Positions 26,379 through 35,833 of a stretch of 64,000 bases of DNA are shown here, in pieces (position 1 is the first letter of the stretch; each line of letters starts with the position of its first letter). The DNA is from Methanobacterium sp. UBA294. Lineage in GTDB: Archaea; Methanobacteriota; Methanobacteria; Methanobacteriales; Methanobacteriaceae. The DNA is taken from positions 107,093-171,092 of the forward strand of contig DACB01000016.1 of assembly GCA_002494495.1 (NCBI GenBank), written 5' to 3'. The notes beneath the pieces are model-generated. The model had not been told where the DNA came from, made no database searches, and saw nothing but the letters and a program-made list of their open reading frames with translations. The translations under genes and the position numbers were made by a program.

Positions 26379-26436
26379 ATTTTTATTTAATTTCAGATTA
26401 TTTTTGATTCATAGAAGGATTCTTGGTAAGTGCTGG

Positions 26437-26571
26437 TTAGATAAATAGTTCCAGACCTTCCCAGAATTTAACTGGGTTTATTCCCCGTGCTTCTAATATT
26501 ATTTTAAAAACGGGTCGATATTTAAGGAGTTCATAATTAAAAAATTGAGCTAATATCCTATAAAAATAGAT
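26437..26571 (-). pseudogene. Protein-like frame without a start codon, possible gene remnant
   Basis: 44 sense codons between stops with no ATG, GTG or TTG. The translation looks coding: QFFNYELLKYRPVFKII, then LEARGINPVKFWEGLELFI. Base composition is richer in G and C than the flanking spacer. It lies downstream of the VWA gene in the same direction but in another frame. It may be the last piece of a decayed gene; no family was recognised and chance is possible. Confidence 0.3.
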
Positions 26572-26593
26572 TTAAAATATTAATAAGAATTAT

Positions 26594-27730
26594 TCATATA
26601 TTACTTATCAGATCGGCTAACTGATTTAAATTGCTAACTTCAAATGCTTCGGCACCTGCATCCTCATAGTAGGATACACAGCTATCTGCAGCGTTCCATT
26701 TAATAATTTCCTCAGGATTTAGAATCAACACCCTTTTTGCTTTGCGAGATATATTCCTGATGATATCTGCACTTAAAGGCTCCCCATCATATTTAGGGCC
26801 GGCCCAGTCCCGGCAGTCACTCAAGATAAGGACATAGGATTTATGGTTGATATTAGCCTGATTCAAAAAACTCCCGAATGCAGTGTACATGTTTGATTTA
26901 CCCTTTATCATGGAATTTTCACGACGGATGTCCAGAACCTTGATAAATGCATCTATGATATTAAGTTCCTGAAGCGCGGAGGTTATCTCTGTAGTTTTAT
27001 TATCAAATTCAAATGCTTTGGCCCGGTTGAAGCTGTTCTGGGCCGCGTATATCATACAGAAAAACCAGATGCTGATCCAATCACAGGACACGCTTACATC
27101 ACTTAAAAAGAAGTGGTTCTGCTTCTTGATGCGGGGCTTGCTTTTTATCAGTTCCAGAAGACTCCCCCCATGTTTCATGTTTTTTCTAATGGTCCTCCTA
27201 ATATCTGGCCTCTGTGACTTTGCCTGTTTATATCGTCGTGACCTGCGAGTTGCGATTTTTCTACCTAACTTTTGGCATAAGTCAATTAACTCTGGTTGTA
27301 GGGTGTTTAACGTATGAATATTGCTCATTTCAAGTTCAGAGTTGCCTTCATGGTCCGGGTTTTCACTGGCATCGTTCAGGGTGTTTTTGATGTAATCAAG
27401 TTTGAACTGGAAGTTATGGTTGTAGCTTAATTCTGTCTTGTTCTGTTTGGTGACCGAAATATTTAATTTCCTTATGAATTTATTTTTTTCTTCAAAACTG
27501 GAAGAAGGTTTATCTGTTTTTTCTTTACCTCCAAAGAATGAGTCGTAACACTCGTTGAACTTCTTCTTCTGTTTGTAATCTTTGAGGTAGATACATGAAA
27601 GGGCCTCCCTTAAATCAAAGTCCTCACCCTTAATTAGGTTAGCTGCTTCACAAGCTGTTTGAGTACACCGGATACTTGCTGGAATTCCGTTTTCCCTTAA
27701 TATTCCTGAGAATTTAACTATTTTATCCAT
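26594..27730 (-). CDS. VWA-domain (CoxE-like) protein paired with MoxR ATPase
   Basis: 378 residues. The C-terminal third is a von Willebrand A-like fold: FLSDVSVSCDWISIWFF carries a degenerate MIDAS (D-V-S-V-S), and YVLILSDCRDWAG and RVLILNPEEIIKWN are later strands. The N-terminal half is helical and basic (RRSRRYKQAKSQRPDIRRTIRKNMKHGG), like CoxE/DUF58-type adaptors. It follows the MoxR gene after 32 bases. MoxR-VWA pairs remodel proteins or insert metals; the target here is unknown. Confidence 0.82.
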   Translation of the reverse strand: MDKIVKFSGILRENGIPASIRCTQTACEAANLIKGEDFDLREALSCIYLKDYKQKKKFNECYDSFFGGKEKTDKPSSSFEEKNKFIRKLNISVTKQNKTELSYNHNFQFKLDYIKNTLNDASENPDHEGNSELEMSNIHTLNTLQPELIDLCQKLGRKIATRRSRRYKQAKSQRPDIRRTIRKNMKHGGSLLELIKSKPRIKKQNHFFLSDVSVSCDWISIWFFCMIYAAQNSFNRAKAFEFDNKTTEITSALQELNIIDAFIKVLDIRRENSMIKGKSNMYTAFGSFLNQANINHKSYVLILSDCRDWAGPKYDGEPLSADIIRNISRKAKRVLILNPEEIIKWNAADSCVSYYEDAGAEAFEVSNLNQLADLISNI

Positions 27731-27762
27731 AAATTACACATTCAAAATAGAATCAATTTTTA

Positions 27763-28611
27763 TCAGAACTTTATATTCTTTAAGACCTTAACCTTGTCTT
27801 CTTCATTTTTAACCACCACGTTGATGGTTCTCTCCAGGGATTCTGCATCTAAATCATTCTTTTTAAAGACCAACAGACTACGCACCCAATCAACACTGGC
27901 CCGTATGGAGGGTGTTTTAATTAAATTGAGTTTCCTGATCTTCTGTACCACCCCAACTACAGCTTCAACCAGGGCTGAAGATGCTTCGGGAACATGTGAT
28001 TTAATAATCTCCATCTCCCTCTCAAAGGTAGGGTAATCAATATACAGGTACAGGCAGCGATCTTTGGTCTCGTCAAGAAGCTGTCTCTGTGAATTTGAAG
28101 TCATAATAACCAGGAGTTCATTGTTAAGCTGGAAGGTTCCCAGATCATTTACAGTTATTTGTTTTTCACCCAATGCCTGCAAAAGGAAGCTCTCCACTTC
28201 TTCATCAGCTTTATCTATCTCATCTATCAGAATAACTGAATCCTCATCATTCATAAATGAGGATAAAAGTGGTCTCTTTATGAAGAATTCTTCCTTAAAT
28301 ACATCGTCAGGGCTTTCCTTTATCTTGGACATCTCCAGGCTCAGGAGCTGTTTCTGGTAATTCCACTCACCAACTATCTGCTCGAAGGTGATCCCCTCGT
28401 AGCACTGTATCCTGAAAAATTCGCGGTTGAATGCCCTGCTGATTGCCTTTGATAGCTCTGTCTTCCCTGTTCCTGGCGGGCCTTCAATAAGTATAGGTTT
28501 TCCTAGTGAAAGGGCCAGGTAAGTTACGGTGACGATGTTGTCATCTGGTACGTAGTGATTTTTAGCTAAGGATTCTTCAATACTGTTTTTATCTAGATCT
28601 ATCCGGTACAT
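27763..28611 (-). CDS. MoxR-family AAA+ ATPase (CoxD-like)
   Basis: 282 residues. Walker A is in LIEGPPGTGKTELSKAISRAF, Walker B in SVILIDEIDKADEEVESFLLQAL and sensor 1 in LLVIMTSNSQRQL; the lid helices follow. MoxR ATPases assemble or load cofactors into large complexes together with VWA partners. TGGTGAATTC precedes the ATG. The downstream VWA gene is its likely partner. Confidence 0.92.
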   Translation of the reverse strand: MYRIDLDKNSIEESLAKNHYVPDDNIVTVTYLALSLGKPILIEGPPGTGKTELSKAISRAFNREFFRIQCYEGITFEQIVGEWNYQKQLLSLEMSKIKESPDDVFKEEFFIKRPLLSSFMNDEDSVILIDEIDKADEEVESFLLQALGEKQITVNDLGTFQLNNELLVIMTSNSQRQLLDETKDRCLYLYIDYPTFEREMEIIKSHVPEASSALVEAVVGVVQKIRKLNLIKTPSIRASVDWVRSLLVFKKNDLDAESLERTINVVVKNEEDKVKVLKNIKF

Positions 28612-28691
28612 GAATTCACCAGTTCTGTGTTCCCATTACACATGTCATAATCTTATATGTTTCATCCCATACTTCTGTGTTTGTCTGAAAA

Positions 28692-29267
28692 TTAATCTAT
28701 GAGTAAAAGAGCTACTAATGATATACTGGGAGGATAATTTACTGTGTCAAATTTTAATTCCATTCCTGCGTTATCTGCTGTTTTATGGACATTAATCCCC
28801 ATGGATTCCATAGAATAACGGGCTTTAATAGGATTTATACAGTCACCATCCACGTTGCATTCTTCACATAGTTTACAGCTCCCAGCAAAAAAGGAAGTTG
28901 TAAAGTTGTAGCCCTCTTTAAACGCCACTTTTTCAAGTTCAAGTAGGATGTTTATCTTGTCGTTGTAGAAGGAGAAGTACTGGTACATATCATCTGCCGG
29001 TATCTCCGGGCGTTTGATTTTTAAAAGCATGGCATAACTATATTCAGAGAGCATCTTCCGGAACTCCTCTACATTGGGAGTGTTTGGAGGGCATCTCAAA
29101 TTCTTCCCATATGTAGGACAGCCCACCATGCATTTGAGGCGTACTCTATTTTCGACTATTACCTGGTCTGCAGGTATGATTCGGACTTCTTCACATCCGA
29201 GTTTTAAAGCTTCTTCTTCTAAGAATCTGTATTCATCAATTCCATCCGTCATTTTGTATCCAACCAT
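28692..29267 (-). CDS. DUF2284 cysteine-rich metal-binding protein
   Basis: 191 residues. Two cysteine clusters are seen: KCMVGCPTYGKNLRCPPNTP near 44-63 and SCKLCEECNVDGDC near 130-143. The plan, with the closing ...MESMGINVHKTADNAGMEL, is that of DUF2284, a small family in methanogens and clostridia thought to bind an Fe-S cluster. Function unknown. A second ATG six codons in is an alternative start. Confidence 0.82.
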   Translation of the reverse strand: MVGYKMTDGIDEYRFLEEEALKLGCEEVRIIPADQVIVENRVRLKCMVGCPTYGKNLRCPPNTPNVEEFRKMLSEYSYAMLLKIKRPEIPADDMYQYFSFYNDKINILLELEKVAFKEGYNFTTSFFAGSCKLCEECNVDGDCINPIKARYSMESMGINVHKTADNAGMELKFDTVNYPPSISLVALLLID

Positions 29268-29390
29268 TTTTTTTCAATTCTTATTAAGAATTAATAATGC
29301 TATAAATATTAATTTTCAAAAGGATTACAAGTGGATTTCATATAATAGCGTGAATGTATTTTGTTTAAAAAAATATTGTATTTGTTTAAA

Positions 29391-29441
29391 AATGAATGTA
29401 TACTTTTAAATATGAATGCGTACTTTTAAAATGAATGTGCA
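29391..29441. repeat. Tandem copies after the flippase gene (20-base period)
   Basis: AATGAATGTATACTTTTAAA at 29391 is followed by a near copy at 29411 and a partial third at 29431, just 3' of the flippase stop. Confidence 0.7.
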
Positions 29442-29444
29442 TCA

Positions 29445-31058
29445 TTATACTGCATATTTCATCAATATGGAACCTAATTTATCAAATACTGATTTTAATG
29501 GCCCTAACCTGTAACCTAATTTTAAAAATGCCTCCACATCAGATTTTTTAACACCACCAATCAGAGTTAAGATGACTATGTAAACCAGTATTCCAATAAA
29601 TGAGGCTATTATTATGTAAATAAATGCGAATATCTGGGCTAATGGTATGCCAGCATAGAAGCTAGTGTACGCATAGGTAGTAGGAATTAAAAGAAGAATT
29701 CCAGCCATTAAGAGTGATGCAACTACTATTTTACCTAGACTTACCCATTCAAGTGTTGTTCTTGCCAGTTTAAGGATTCCCCCGGCCGTGGTTATCATGA
29801 GTACTAAGGTTGCCACGGTAGTTGCTAGAGCAGCCCCATTTATTCCGTAAATAGGTACAAGAAGTACACTTAAGCCTAATTCAATGACAACTGCTATTCC
29901 CAGTGTTATCATTGGTATAACTGGTTTACCCATGCCCTGAGCCACACTACCAGAGACTGTGTATAATGTAAAAAACAGCATGCCCACGGCTAATATCTGC
30001 AGTGCCCCAGTCCCCAATTCATAGCCTGGGAAAAGCAGGCTGAGTATAGGACGGGCGAATACAGTTATTCCTAAGGACATAGGGAGTACCAGGATTGTCA
30101 CGTAACGAAATGCCTGATTGATATAGGTATTGAATAACTGGTGGTTTTTAGTGCTTAATGCTGCTGCTGTAGCCGGTAGAACTGCAGTAGCCACAGCCAT
30201 ACTAATCGTGAGTGGAATACGGGCTATGGGGCTTCCTATACCATAGTAACCCACCCATTCACTGGTCATGTATATTCCAATGATCCATGTACCAATATCA
30301 TACATGAAAAGTTCACCCAGAGCAGTTAAGTATACTGGGATGGAGAACAGGAACAGCATCTTAAACAGACTTAACTCCTTTCTCCAGGTAAATTTTTCCT
30401 CCGGGTTTTCCGGGTTATCATAACTGGAATTTTTAAGTTTAACCCATATATACTTCCGGAATATAATTAATGCAGCCAGTCCTGTTATCATGTAACCTAT
30501 TGCAGTACCAATTACTGCACCTGCCACATAAAAATTGGCCAGCACCAGTAAAACTGCAAATATAATGGTACTAATCTGTTCAACAGCTTTTGTCGCATTT
30601 ATGAAGTTCATTTCATAGTATCCCTGGAATATGCCTTTTATCTCCCCAGATATGACACTGAAGGGAGTAATAAGAGCAACGCATTGGAATGGTAGCACTG
30701 CTTCAGGGTTATGGAACAGATGTAATGCTAAAGGTTCAGCCAGAATATATATTATGAAGCTTAAAATAAGGCCCAAAGTTAAAACCAATTTAAAGGAAGA
30801 TTTTATTATTTGCTTTATCATATTTTTCTGGCCAACAGCTTCATACTGGGCTATATATTTGGCAATAGCTGGGGGTATTCCTCCTTCAGCAGATAACTGT
30901 AAAACGCCTATCAAGGGCAGGGTTAAGGTAAAGATTCCGTAACCAGCAGGTCCTAATAGGGATGCCATGGAAAAGCGGTAAATGAAACCGCCTACCCTAA
31001 AAATTAAAGAGCCTATGAGTATTATTAAACTGCCCTTTGCTATTTTTGTATCGCTCAT
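29445..31058 (-). CDS. Lipid-linked oligosaccharide flippase (MOP/MATE superfamily)
   Basis: 537 residues with about 14 hydrophobic segments. The start KGSLIILIGSLIFRVGGFIYRFSMASLLGPAGYGIF and LQLSAEGGIPPAIAKYIAQYEA are typical of SpoVB/Wzx/MurJ-like exporters, as is the central IARIPLTISMAVATAVLPATAAA. These proteins flip polyprenyl-linked sugars or wall precursors to the outer face. In a pseudomurein-walled methanogen a wall-precursor role is plausible but unproven. Confidence 0.87.
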   Translation of the reverse strand: MSDTKIAKGSLIILIGSLIFRVGGFIYRFSMASLLGPAGYGIFTLTLPLIGVLQLSAEGGIPPAIAKYIAQYEAVGQKNMIKQIIKSSFKLVLTLGLILSFIIYILAEPLALHLFHNPEAVLPFQCVALITPFSVISGEIKGIFQGYYEMNFINATKAVEQISTIIFAVLLVLANFYVAGAVIGTAIGYMITGLAALIIFRKYIWVKLKNSSYDNPENPEEKFTWRKELSLFKMLFLFSIPVYLTALGELFMYDIGTWIIGIYMTSEWVGYYGIGSPIARIPLTISMAVATAVLPATAAALSTKNHQLFNTYINQAFRYVTILVLPMSLGITVFARPILSLLFPGYELGTGALQILAVGMLFFTLYTVSGSVAQGMGKPVIPMITLGIAVVIELGLSVLLVPIYGINGAALATTVATLVLMITTAGGILKLARTTLEWVSLGKIVVASLLMAGILLLIPTTYAYTSFYAGIPLAQIFAFIYIIIASFIGILVYIVILTLIGGVKKSDVEAFLKLGYRLGPLKSVFDKLGSILMKYAV

Positions 31059-31219
31059 AAAAAATTTCCTTATAATAGAATTAATTAAATTTATGTTTTA
31101 GATTATAATTATTAAAACTTGTTTAAATCAAGTTACAAGCTTTGGTTTTTAAATATATAAAATCTTCCCAAAAAAAAAGATAATAATATTAATTTAACTT
31201 GGAAAAATTCCTTTTTTAA

Positions 31220-31573
31220 TCATGGAATCCTTCGGACCATTATTTCATCATCATCACGGATGTTTCTAAATAGTTCCAGATTAGATTTAACCTTCCCTAT
31301 ATGATTAACTGGTGAGGCTGGCTGCGATTCACCATAGAATATACATAATGCAGCTCCCGGTGGCCAGTATGATAGGTCGCCTTTACTTGCATCAGGGGAT
31401 TGGTTTTCATACTCCAATTCAAGTGGTATGATGAAATATACTTCATCAAGCCACTGTTTGACTTTTCCTTCCATTGGAAGATTTTTATATAACCGGGCGG
31501 CTGTTTCTGGATTTCTCTCATCCAACCTGATCCGGGCTCTGCCCTTTCCTGCTACTTTAACTTCTATTTCCAT
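31220..31573 (-). CDS. Cyclophilin-like fold protein
   Basis: 117 residues. IEVKVAGKGRARIRLDERNPETAARLYKNLP, then VYFIIPLELEYENQSPDASKGDLSYWPPGAALCIFYG and ASPVNHIGKV match the small archaeal and bacterial family with a cyclophilin-like barrel. It lacks the known catalytic residues of prolyl isomerases, and the role is unknown. GGGAT precedes the ATG. It ends a minus-strand run with the 2TM protein and deoC. Confidence 0.82.
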   Translation of the reverse strand: MEIEVKVAGKGRARIRLDERNPETAARLYKNLPMEGKVKQWLDEVYFIIPLELEYENQSPDASKGDLSYWPPGAALCIFYGESQPASPVNHIGKVKSNLELFRNIRDDDEIMVRRIP

Positions 31574-31619
31574 GAATAATCCCTTTTTAATTTAAAATAA
31601 TATAAAAATTTTTATTTTT

Positions 31620-31889
31620 TTATTTTTTTTCTTTTTCCATGTACTCCTTAATTTTGCGCTCTTCCCATTCTTTGTTAAATATTCCGCGTCTTGAAATACT
31701 GAGTCCATGGGAAAGTAAGCCAATTCCCCAGAAAAATGTTACAAATAAAAACCACGGAAACCCAGGAAATGTTGTAAATAAATAAATAACCATTAAAAAT
31801 ACATTCACTATTATATATGCTGTTAAATGCCCGTAAAATCCTTTAAGATCTTCTACCCTTTCTTTTGCTCTCTGATAATCAGCATCCAT
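31620..31889 (-). CDS. 2TM-domain protein
   Basis: 89 residues: a charged helix (YQRAKERVEDLKGFYGHLTAYIIVN), two membrane helices split by TFPGFPWF, then a basic tail with WEERKIKEYMEKEKK. This is the 2TM domain, often found alone or in front of histidine kinases. GGGG precedes the ATG. Function unknown. Confidence 0.85.
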   Translation of the reverse strand: MDADYQRAKERVEDLKGFYGHLTAYIIVNVFLMVIYLFTTFPGFPWFLFVTFFWGIGLLSHGLSISRRGIFNKEWEERKIKEYMEKEKK

Positions 31890-31944
31890 TTTCTATTCCC
31901 CTTTTTTTTATATCTGTACTTAATATTTAATCAATCATTAATAC

Positions 31945-32616
31945 TTACTTCGATTTAAATTCATCCATTATAAAAACGCTGTGGGATGTTCCTATCCTGT
32001 TTGCACCAGCTTTCAACATATCCAGTGCCTTTTTTAGATCTCTTATCCCACCTGAAGCTTTAACACCCATATCCTTACCCACTGTTTTTCTTAATAATTC
32101 TACATCCCCCAATGTTGCTCCTTCAAGATCTCCAAAACCAGTGGATGTTTTAACAAAATCAGCACCTGCCTCCCGGGCTATTATACATGCATCTATTTTT
32201 TCTTCATGGGATAAGAGTGCAGTTTCCAGTATTACCTTTACCACCCTTCCACCAGCAGCCTCTACAACTCCCTGAATATCCTGCTTAACCATGTCTTTTC
32301 TCCCTGATTTAAGCTGGCCTATGTTCATCACCATATCTAACTCTGATGCACCGTTTAAAACTGCCTCTTTAGTTTCATGGACCTTATCTCCAGTGGTCAC
32401 TGCCCCCAACGGAAAACCAATCACTGAACAAACTCCTATTTTACTACCCTTTAAATTTTCAAATGCCATGGACACATTGGCTGGGTTAACACATACGCAT
32501 TTAAAATTGTACAATACAGCCTCATCACATAGTTTTTTTATATTCATCTCAGAGACACCTGCATTTAGATTGGTGTGGTCTATCATATCTGCTAAATTAT
32601 CGGGTGATATATTCAT
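31945..32616 (-). CDS. deoC: Deoxyribose-phosphate aldolase
   Basis: 223 residues. It cleaves 2-deoxyribose 5-phosphate into acetaldehyde and glyceraldehyde 3-phosphate. The TIM-barrel class I aldolase motifs are present: MIDHTNLNAGVSE, CVNPANVSMA, VCSVIGFPLGA, GADFVKTSTGFG with the Schiff-base Lys, and VKASGGIRD with the second Lys. In archaea it may also help metabolise nucleosides. Length is normal. Confidence 0.95.
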   Translation of the reverse strand: MNISPDNLADMIDHTNLNAGVSEMNIKKLCDEAVLYNFKCVCVNPANVSMAFENLKGSKIGVCSVIGFPLGAVTTGDKVHETKEAVLNGASELDMVMNIGQLKSGRKDMVKQDIQGVVEAAGGRVVKVILETALLSHEEKIDACIIAREAGADFVKTSTGFGDLEGATLGDVELLRKTVGKDMGVKASGGIRDLKKALDMLKAGANRIGTSHSVFIMDEFKSK

Positions 32617-32730
32617 AATCTAACACTCTCGGTTAATTTTGGTGGTAGCAATTTCAATCTTGAAATTATATTTGAATCATCTTGAAAAAATTGTTTGAAA
32701 TTATATTTGAATCATACTATCATTGAATTC

Positions 32731-32773
32731 GTCCTGGGATTGAACCTGTCCCGGGATTGAACCTGTCCTGGGA
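32731..32773. repeat. Tandem copies after elp3 (17-base period)
   Basis: GTCCTGGGATTGAACCT at 32731, then GTCCCGGGATTGAACCT at 32748 and a partial third unit at 32765, directly 3' of the elp3 stop. Confidence 0.7.
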
Positions 32774-32789
32774 AATGGATAAAAATTTC

Positions 32790-34394
32790 TCATGGTAGTT
32801 TTTTTCCCATGTAAGGCCCTTCCTTTTTGTATCCGAATTTCCGGTAGTAATCCCTTGCTCCGATCCCGCTGTTAATTAACACCTTATTTCTATCATACTC
32901 TTCTGAGGCTATTTTTTCTGCTTCCCGTAGTAAATTTTCCCCGTAGCCCTGGTGCTGCCATAATTCTTCTTTTTTATCACCCAAGGACACCATTGAACCG
33001 TAAACATGTAATTCCCTTATAAGAGCTGTTTTATCATCTACTTCACTACGGTGTGCTTGATTTGAAGGAATTCTAAGTCTTAAAAATCCAATTAAAATGT
33101 CGGAAACCACATCTTCATAGGAGAGGAATATTTCCCGTCCGCCCCCGGCCTGATATTCCTCAGATAGAAGTTTAATACTATCTAAATTAGGTGAACTTTT
33201 TTGGTGTCCTACTTCACGACACCGTATACACTGGCATTTAATATTCTTCTCTTCCAGGGTTTGATATACCAGTTCTCCCAGATTAGACTTTTTAACACCC
33301 GCTTCTATGAGCGGGGATGGTATGTCCCTCTGTATCCGCATAGTTCTAACCCACTTGGGCAGGAGTTTCTTGATTTCCACTATTAAATCAACTGCTTCCC
33401 CTGTTGAGTAGGGTTTATAGGTTCCTTCTTGCCATAGTTTGTATAATTTAGAACCCTTAGTAACCAGGCAGGGGTAAATCTTGAGCATGTCTGGTTTGAA
33501 TCTTTCATCGGAGAATATCCGCTTAAATATCCTTATATCCCTCTCCTGGTCAGCAAAAAGTCCAGGCATCAGGTGCATAGCCACTTTAATCCCCGAATCC
33601 CGGAGTATAGCTGCGGATTCTCCCACATCCTCTACCCGGTGGCCCCTTTCTATGCGGCGGTATATGAAGTTGTAGATGGTTTGAACTCCCAGTTCAACCC
33701 GGGTCACCCCCATCTGGAGCATACGGTCCACATCCTCAATCTTACAGTAGTCAGGACGAGTTTCGAAGGTCATGCCCACACATCTCACTGGGGATCCCTC
33801 ATTCAACTTCTGCACATCTTCCAGATATGCGAATTCCCTGGATGACTGTAGATTATCATTGTATTCTATGCTTTTTACACCAAAATCATTCATGGCTTGC
33901 AGACACCGGGTAACAAACCATTCCTGATAGCATAGGGCTGCAGAAGGGAATGTTCCACCCATAACTATGAGTTCTACTTTATCCAGTGGGTGTCCTATGC
34001 TTTCAAGTTGCAACAGACGGTTGTATACTTGTAGGTAGGGGTTGAAACTGTAACGCCTACCCCTTAGGGCTGCTGGTTCTTCACCAGTGTAACTGGGTGG
34101 AGCTTTGTCACTTTCCGGGCAGTACAGACACCTACCATGTGGGCACTGGTGGGGCTGGACCATAACTGCAATGATAGCCACCCCAGAAAGCGTCCGGGTC
34201 GGTTTTTTCTTTATTATGGGGGCTATTTTGGCCCTCTCTTCAGGAGTGGCGTGTTCCAATATATCCGCATTGCTTATAAATTGAGATAAGTTGTACTCCC
34301 GGCAGGCCCTGTGCTTGACCTTTTCTAGATTCCGGTTGGTTTTGACCCTTCCATCAAGAATCTCATTAATTATAAATCTGTATGCCTCTTGCAT
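32790..34394 (-). CDS. elp3: Elp3: tRNA U34 modification enzyme (radical SAM plus GNAT)
   Basis: 534 residues. Archaeal Elp3 acts alone to carboxymethylate U34 using acetyl-CoA. The radical SAM motif is C84-x4-C89-x2-C92 (CPHGRCLYC), followed by VMGGTFPS, RCVGMTFETRPD, RVELGVQTIYNFIYRRIERGH and KIYPCLVTKGSKLY. The C-terminal GNAT domain (about 400-534) has LHVYGSMVSLGDKKEELWQHQGYGENLLREAE and YYRKFGYKKEGPYMGK. Length and domain order are normal. Confidence 0.96.
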   Translation of the reverse strand: MQEAYRFIINEILDGRVKTNRNLEKVKHRACREYNLSQFISNADILEHATPEERAKIAPIIKKKPTRTLSGVAIIAVMVQPHQCPHGRCLYCPESDKAPPSYTGEEPAALRGRRYSFNPYLQVYNRLLQLESIGHPLDKVELIVMGGTFPSAALCYQEWFVTRCLQAMNDFGVKSIEYNDNLQSSREFAYLEDVQKLNEGSPVRCVGMTFETRPDYCKIEDVDRMLQMGVTRVELGVQTIYNFIYRRIERGHRVEDVGESAAILRDSGIKVAMHLMPGLFADQERDIRIFKRIFSDERFKPDMLKIYPCLVTKGSKLYKLWQEGTYKPYSTGEAVDLIVEIKKLLPKWVRTMRIQRDIPSPLIEAGVKKSNLGELVYQTLEEKNIKCQCIRCREVGHQKSSPNLDSIKLLSEEYQAGGGREIFLSYEDVVSDILIGFLRLRIPSNQAHRSEVDDKTALIRELHVYGSMVSLGDKKEELWQHQGYGENLLREAEKIASEEYDRNKVLINSGIGARDYYRKFGYKKEGPYMGKKLP

Positions 34395-34575
34395 ATGATT
34401 ATAAACTCCATTTAAGTTAATTAAAAAGTAGTTTAGATGATTTTTATTTTTCTTTATAATATAATCTTTAAAAAATTTTAGATAAATTCTTTTTAAAATT
34501 TAGTTCTTAAAATTTTAGTTTATTCTTTTAAAAATTATAGTTACATTATCTTAAAAAATTTGTCTTTAAAATAAT

Positions 34576-35634
34576 TTAAGAGTTCATAGTACCTTTTCTA
34601 ATTTCCATGGCCTTCATTATATCTGTTTTAGATATTATTCCCACCAATCTACCCCCTTCAATCACTGGCAATCGACCCACTTTGTTTATGTTCAACTTTT
34701 CCATTACGGTTGCAACATCCTCATCAGGGCTGGTTACCAGTACATCCCGGGTCATGAACTCCTCCACAGGCAAATTTTTTTTTTCTTCTGGCACAGGAGA
34801 TAGATCATGAAAAGTTATGATACCTACAAGGTTTTCCCCATCATACACGGGATAACCCATATGTCTGTGCCTAAATATAAGTCTAAAAACCTCATTTACA
34901 GTGTCTGTGGGCTTCACTGTTTTCACTTCCCCAGTCATTATGTCTTCCACGTTTATTCCCTCCAGAAGCGTGTTTAAAAGAACCATTTTAGATTCCTGAT
35001 CCGCTCCTAAATAAACGAAAATAGCAATGAAGATGAGGAATGGGTTGAAGAATATACCAACAATTGCCATGATAATGGCTAATGTTTTTCCAATGGAGGC
35101 TGCTGTTTCAGTTGCTTTGATGAAACTCATTTTCTGAGCAAGATACGCCCTTAAAACCCTCCCACCATCCATAGGGAATGCTGGTAATAAATTAAATGCT
35201 CCCAGCACAAGGTTCATCAGGATGAAGTAGAAAAACAGGAAATTTAAGCCAGGAGATAGAGAATCACCAAAAAATAAATATACAGGATATAATACAGCAG
35301 CTAAAACCAGGTTTACCAGGGGTCCAGCTATCGCTATCATTAACTCCTGATGAGGATCCTTGGGCAACTCCTTCATGGCAGATACTCCACCAATTGGAAG
35401 TAAAACTATCCTATCAATTTCAACCCCATATCCCTGGGCCACATATGAATGGGTTAGCTCGTGCAGCACCACAGCTGCAAAGAGAAGGGTTATAAGGACG
35501 GCTATTGTTACATCTACTCCAGGTACTAAATTAAAAATAGCCACTAGATAGATGACCACCATCAAGAGCAGGAAAGAAAAATGTAACTCCACCGGTATCC
35601 CGAATACAGTGAAGATTTTAAGTGAATATTTCAT
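34576..35634 (-). CDS. Site-2 protease-like M50 metalloprotease with two CBS domains
   Basis: 352 residues. HELTH at 58-62 in the second membrane helix gives the zinc-binding HExxH; AFPMDGGRVLRAYLAQK supplies the third ligand Asp. Six hydrophobic segments cover residues 10-215. Two CBS domains follow (about 220-280 and 290-345), with VEEFMTRDVLVTSPD and KVGRLPVIEGGRLVGIISKTDIMKA. CBS domains bind adenosyl ligands, so cleavage inside the membrane may respond to energy state. The substrate is unknown. Confidence 0.92.
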   Translation of the reverse strand: MKYSLKIFTVFGIPVELHFSFLLLMVVIYLVAIFNLVPGVDVTIAVLITLLFAAVVLHELTHSYVAQGYGVEIDRIVLLPIGGVSAMKELPKDPHQELMIAIAGPLVNLVLAAVLYPVYLFFGDSLSPGLNFLFFYFILMNLVLGAFNLLPAFPMDGGRVLRAYLAQKMSFIKATETAASIGKTLAIIMAIVGIFFNPFLIFIAIFVYLGADQESKMVLLNTLLEGINVEDIMTGEVKTVKPTDTVNEVFRLIFRHRHMGYPVYDGENLVGIITFHDLSPVPEEKKNLPVEEFMTRDVLVTSPDEDVATVMEKLNINKVGRLPVIEGGRLVGIISKTDIMKAMEIRKGTMNS

Positions 35635-35739
35635 GATGTACTATATGTTAACTGGTTCATAATAATTTATTTAAATTGTTATCTGGATTATTTATCAGAT
35701 AATTTCCCATTTTATGGTCTTATTCGGATTTATAAGTAG

Positions 35740-35792
35740 AGGAGATGTGTTAATAAAATGGATTTATAAAAGGGGAGATGTGTTAATAAAAA
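35740..35792. repeat. Duplicated leader segment before the PRC-barrel gene
   Basis: GAGATGTGTTAATAAAA occurs twice, near 35742 and 35775, a 33-base period. The second copy lies about 45 bases before the ATG, so the duplication may include promoter DNA. Confidence 0.55.
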
Positions 35793-35833
35793 ATATATAA
35801 CTTCAAAAACAAAACAATTAATGGTGCTAAAAC

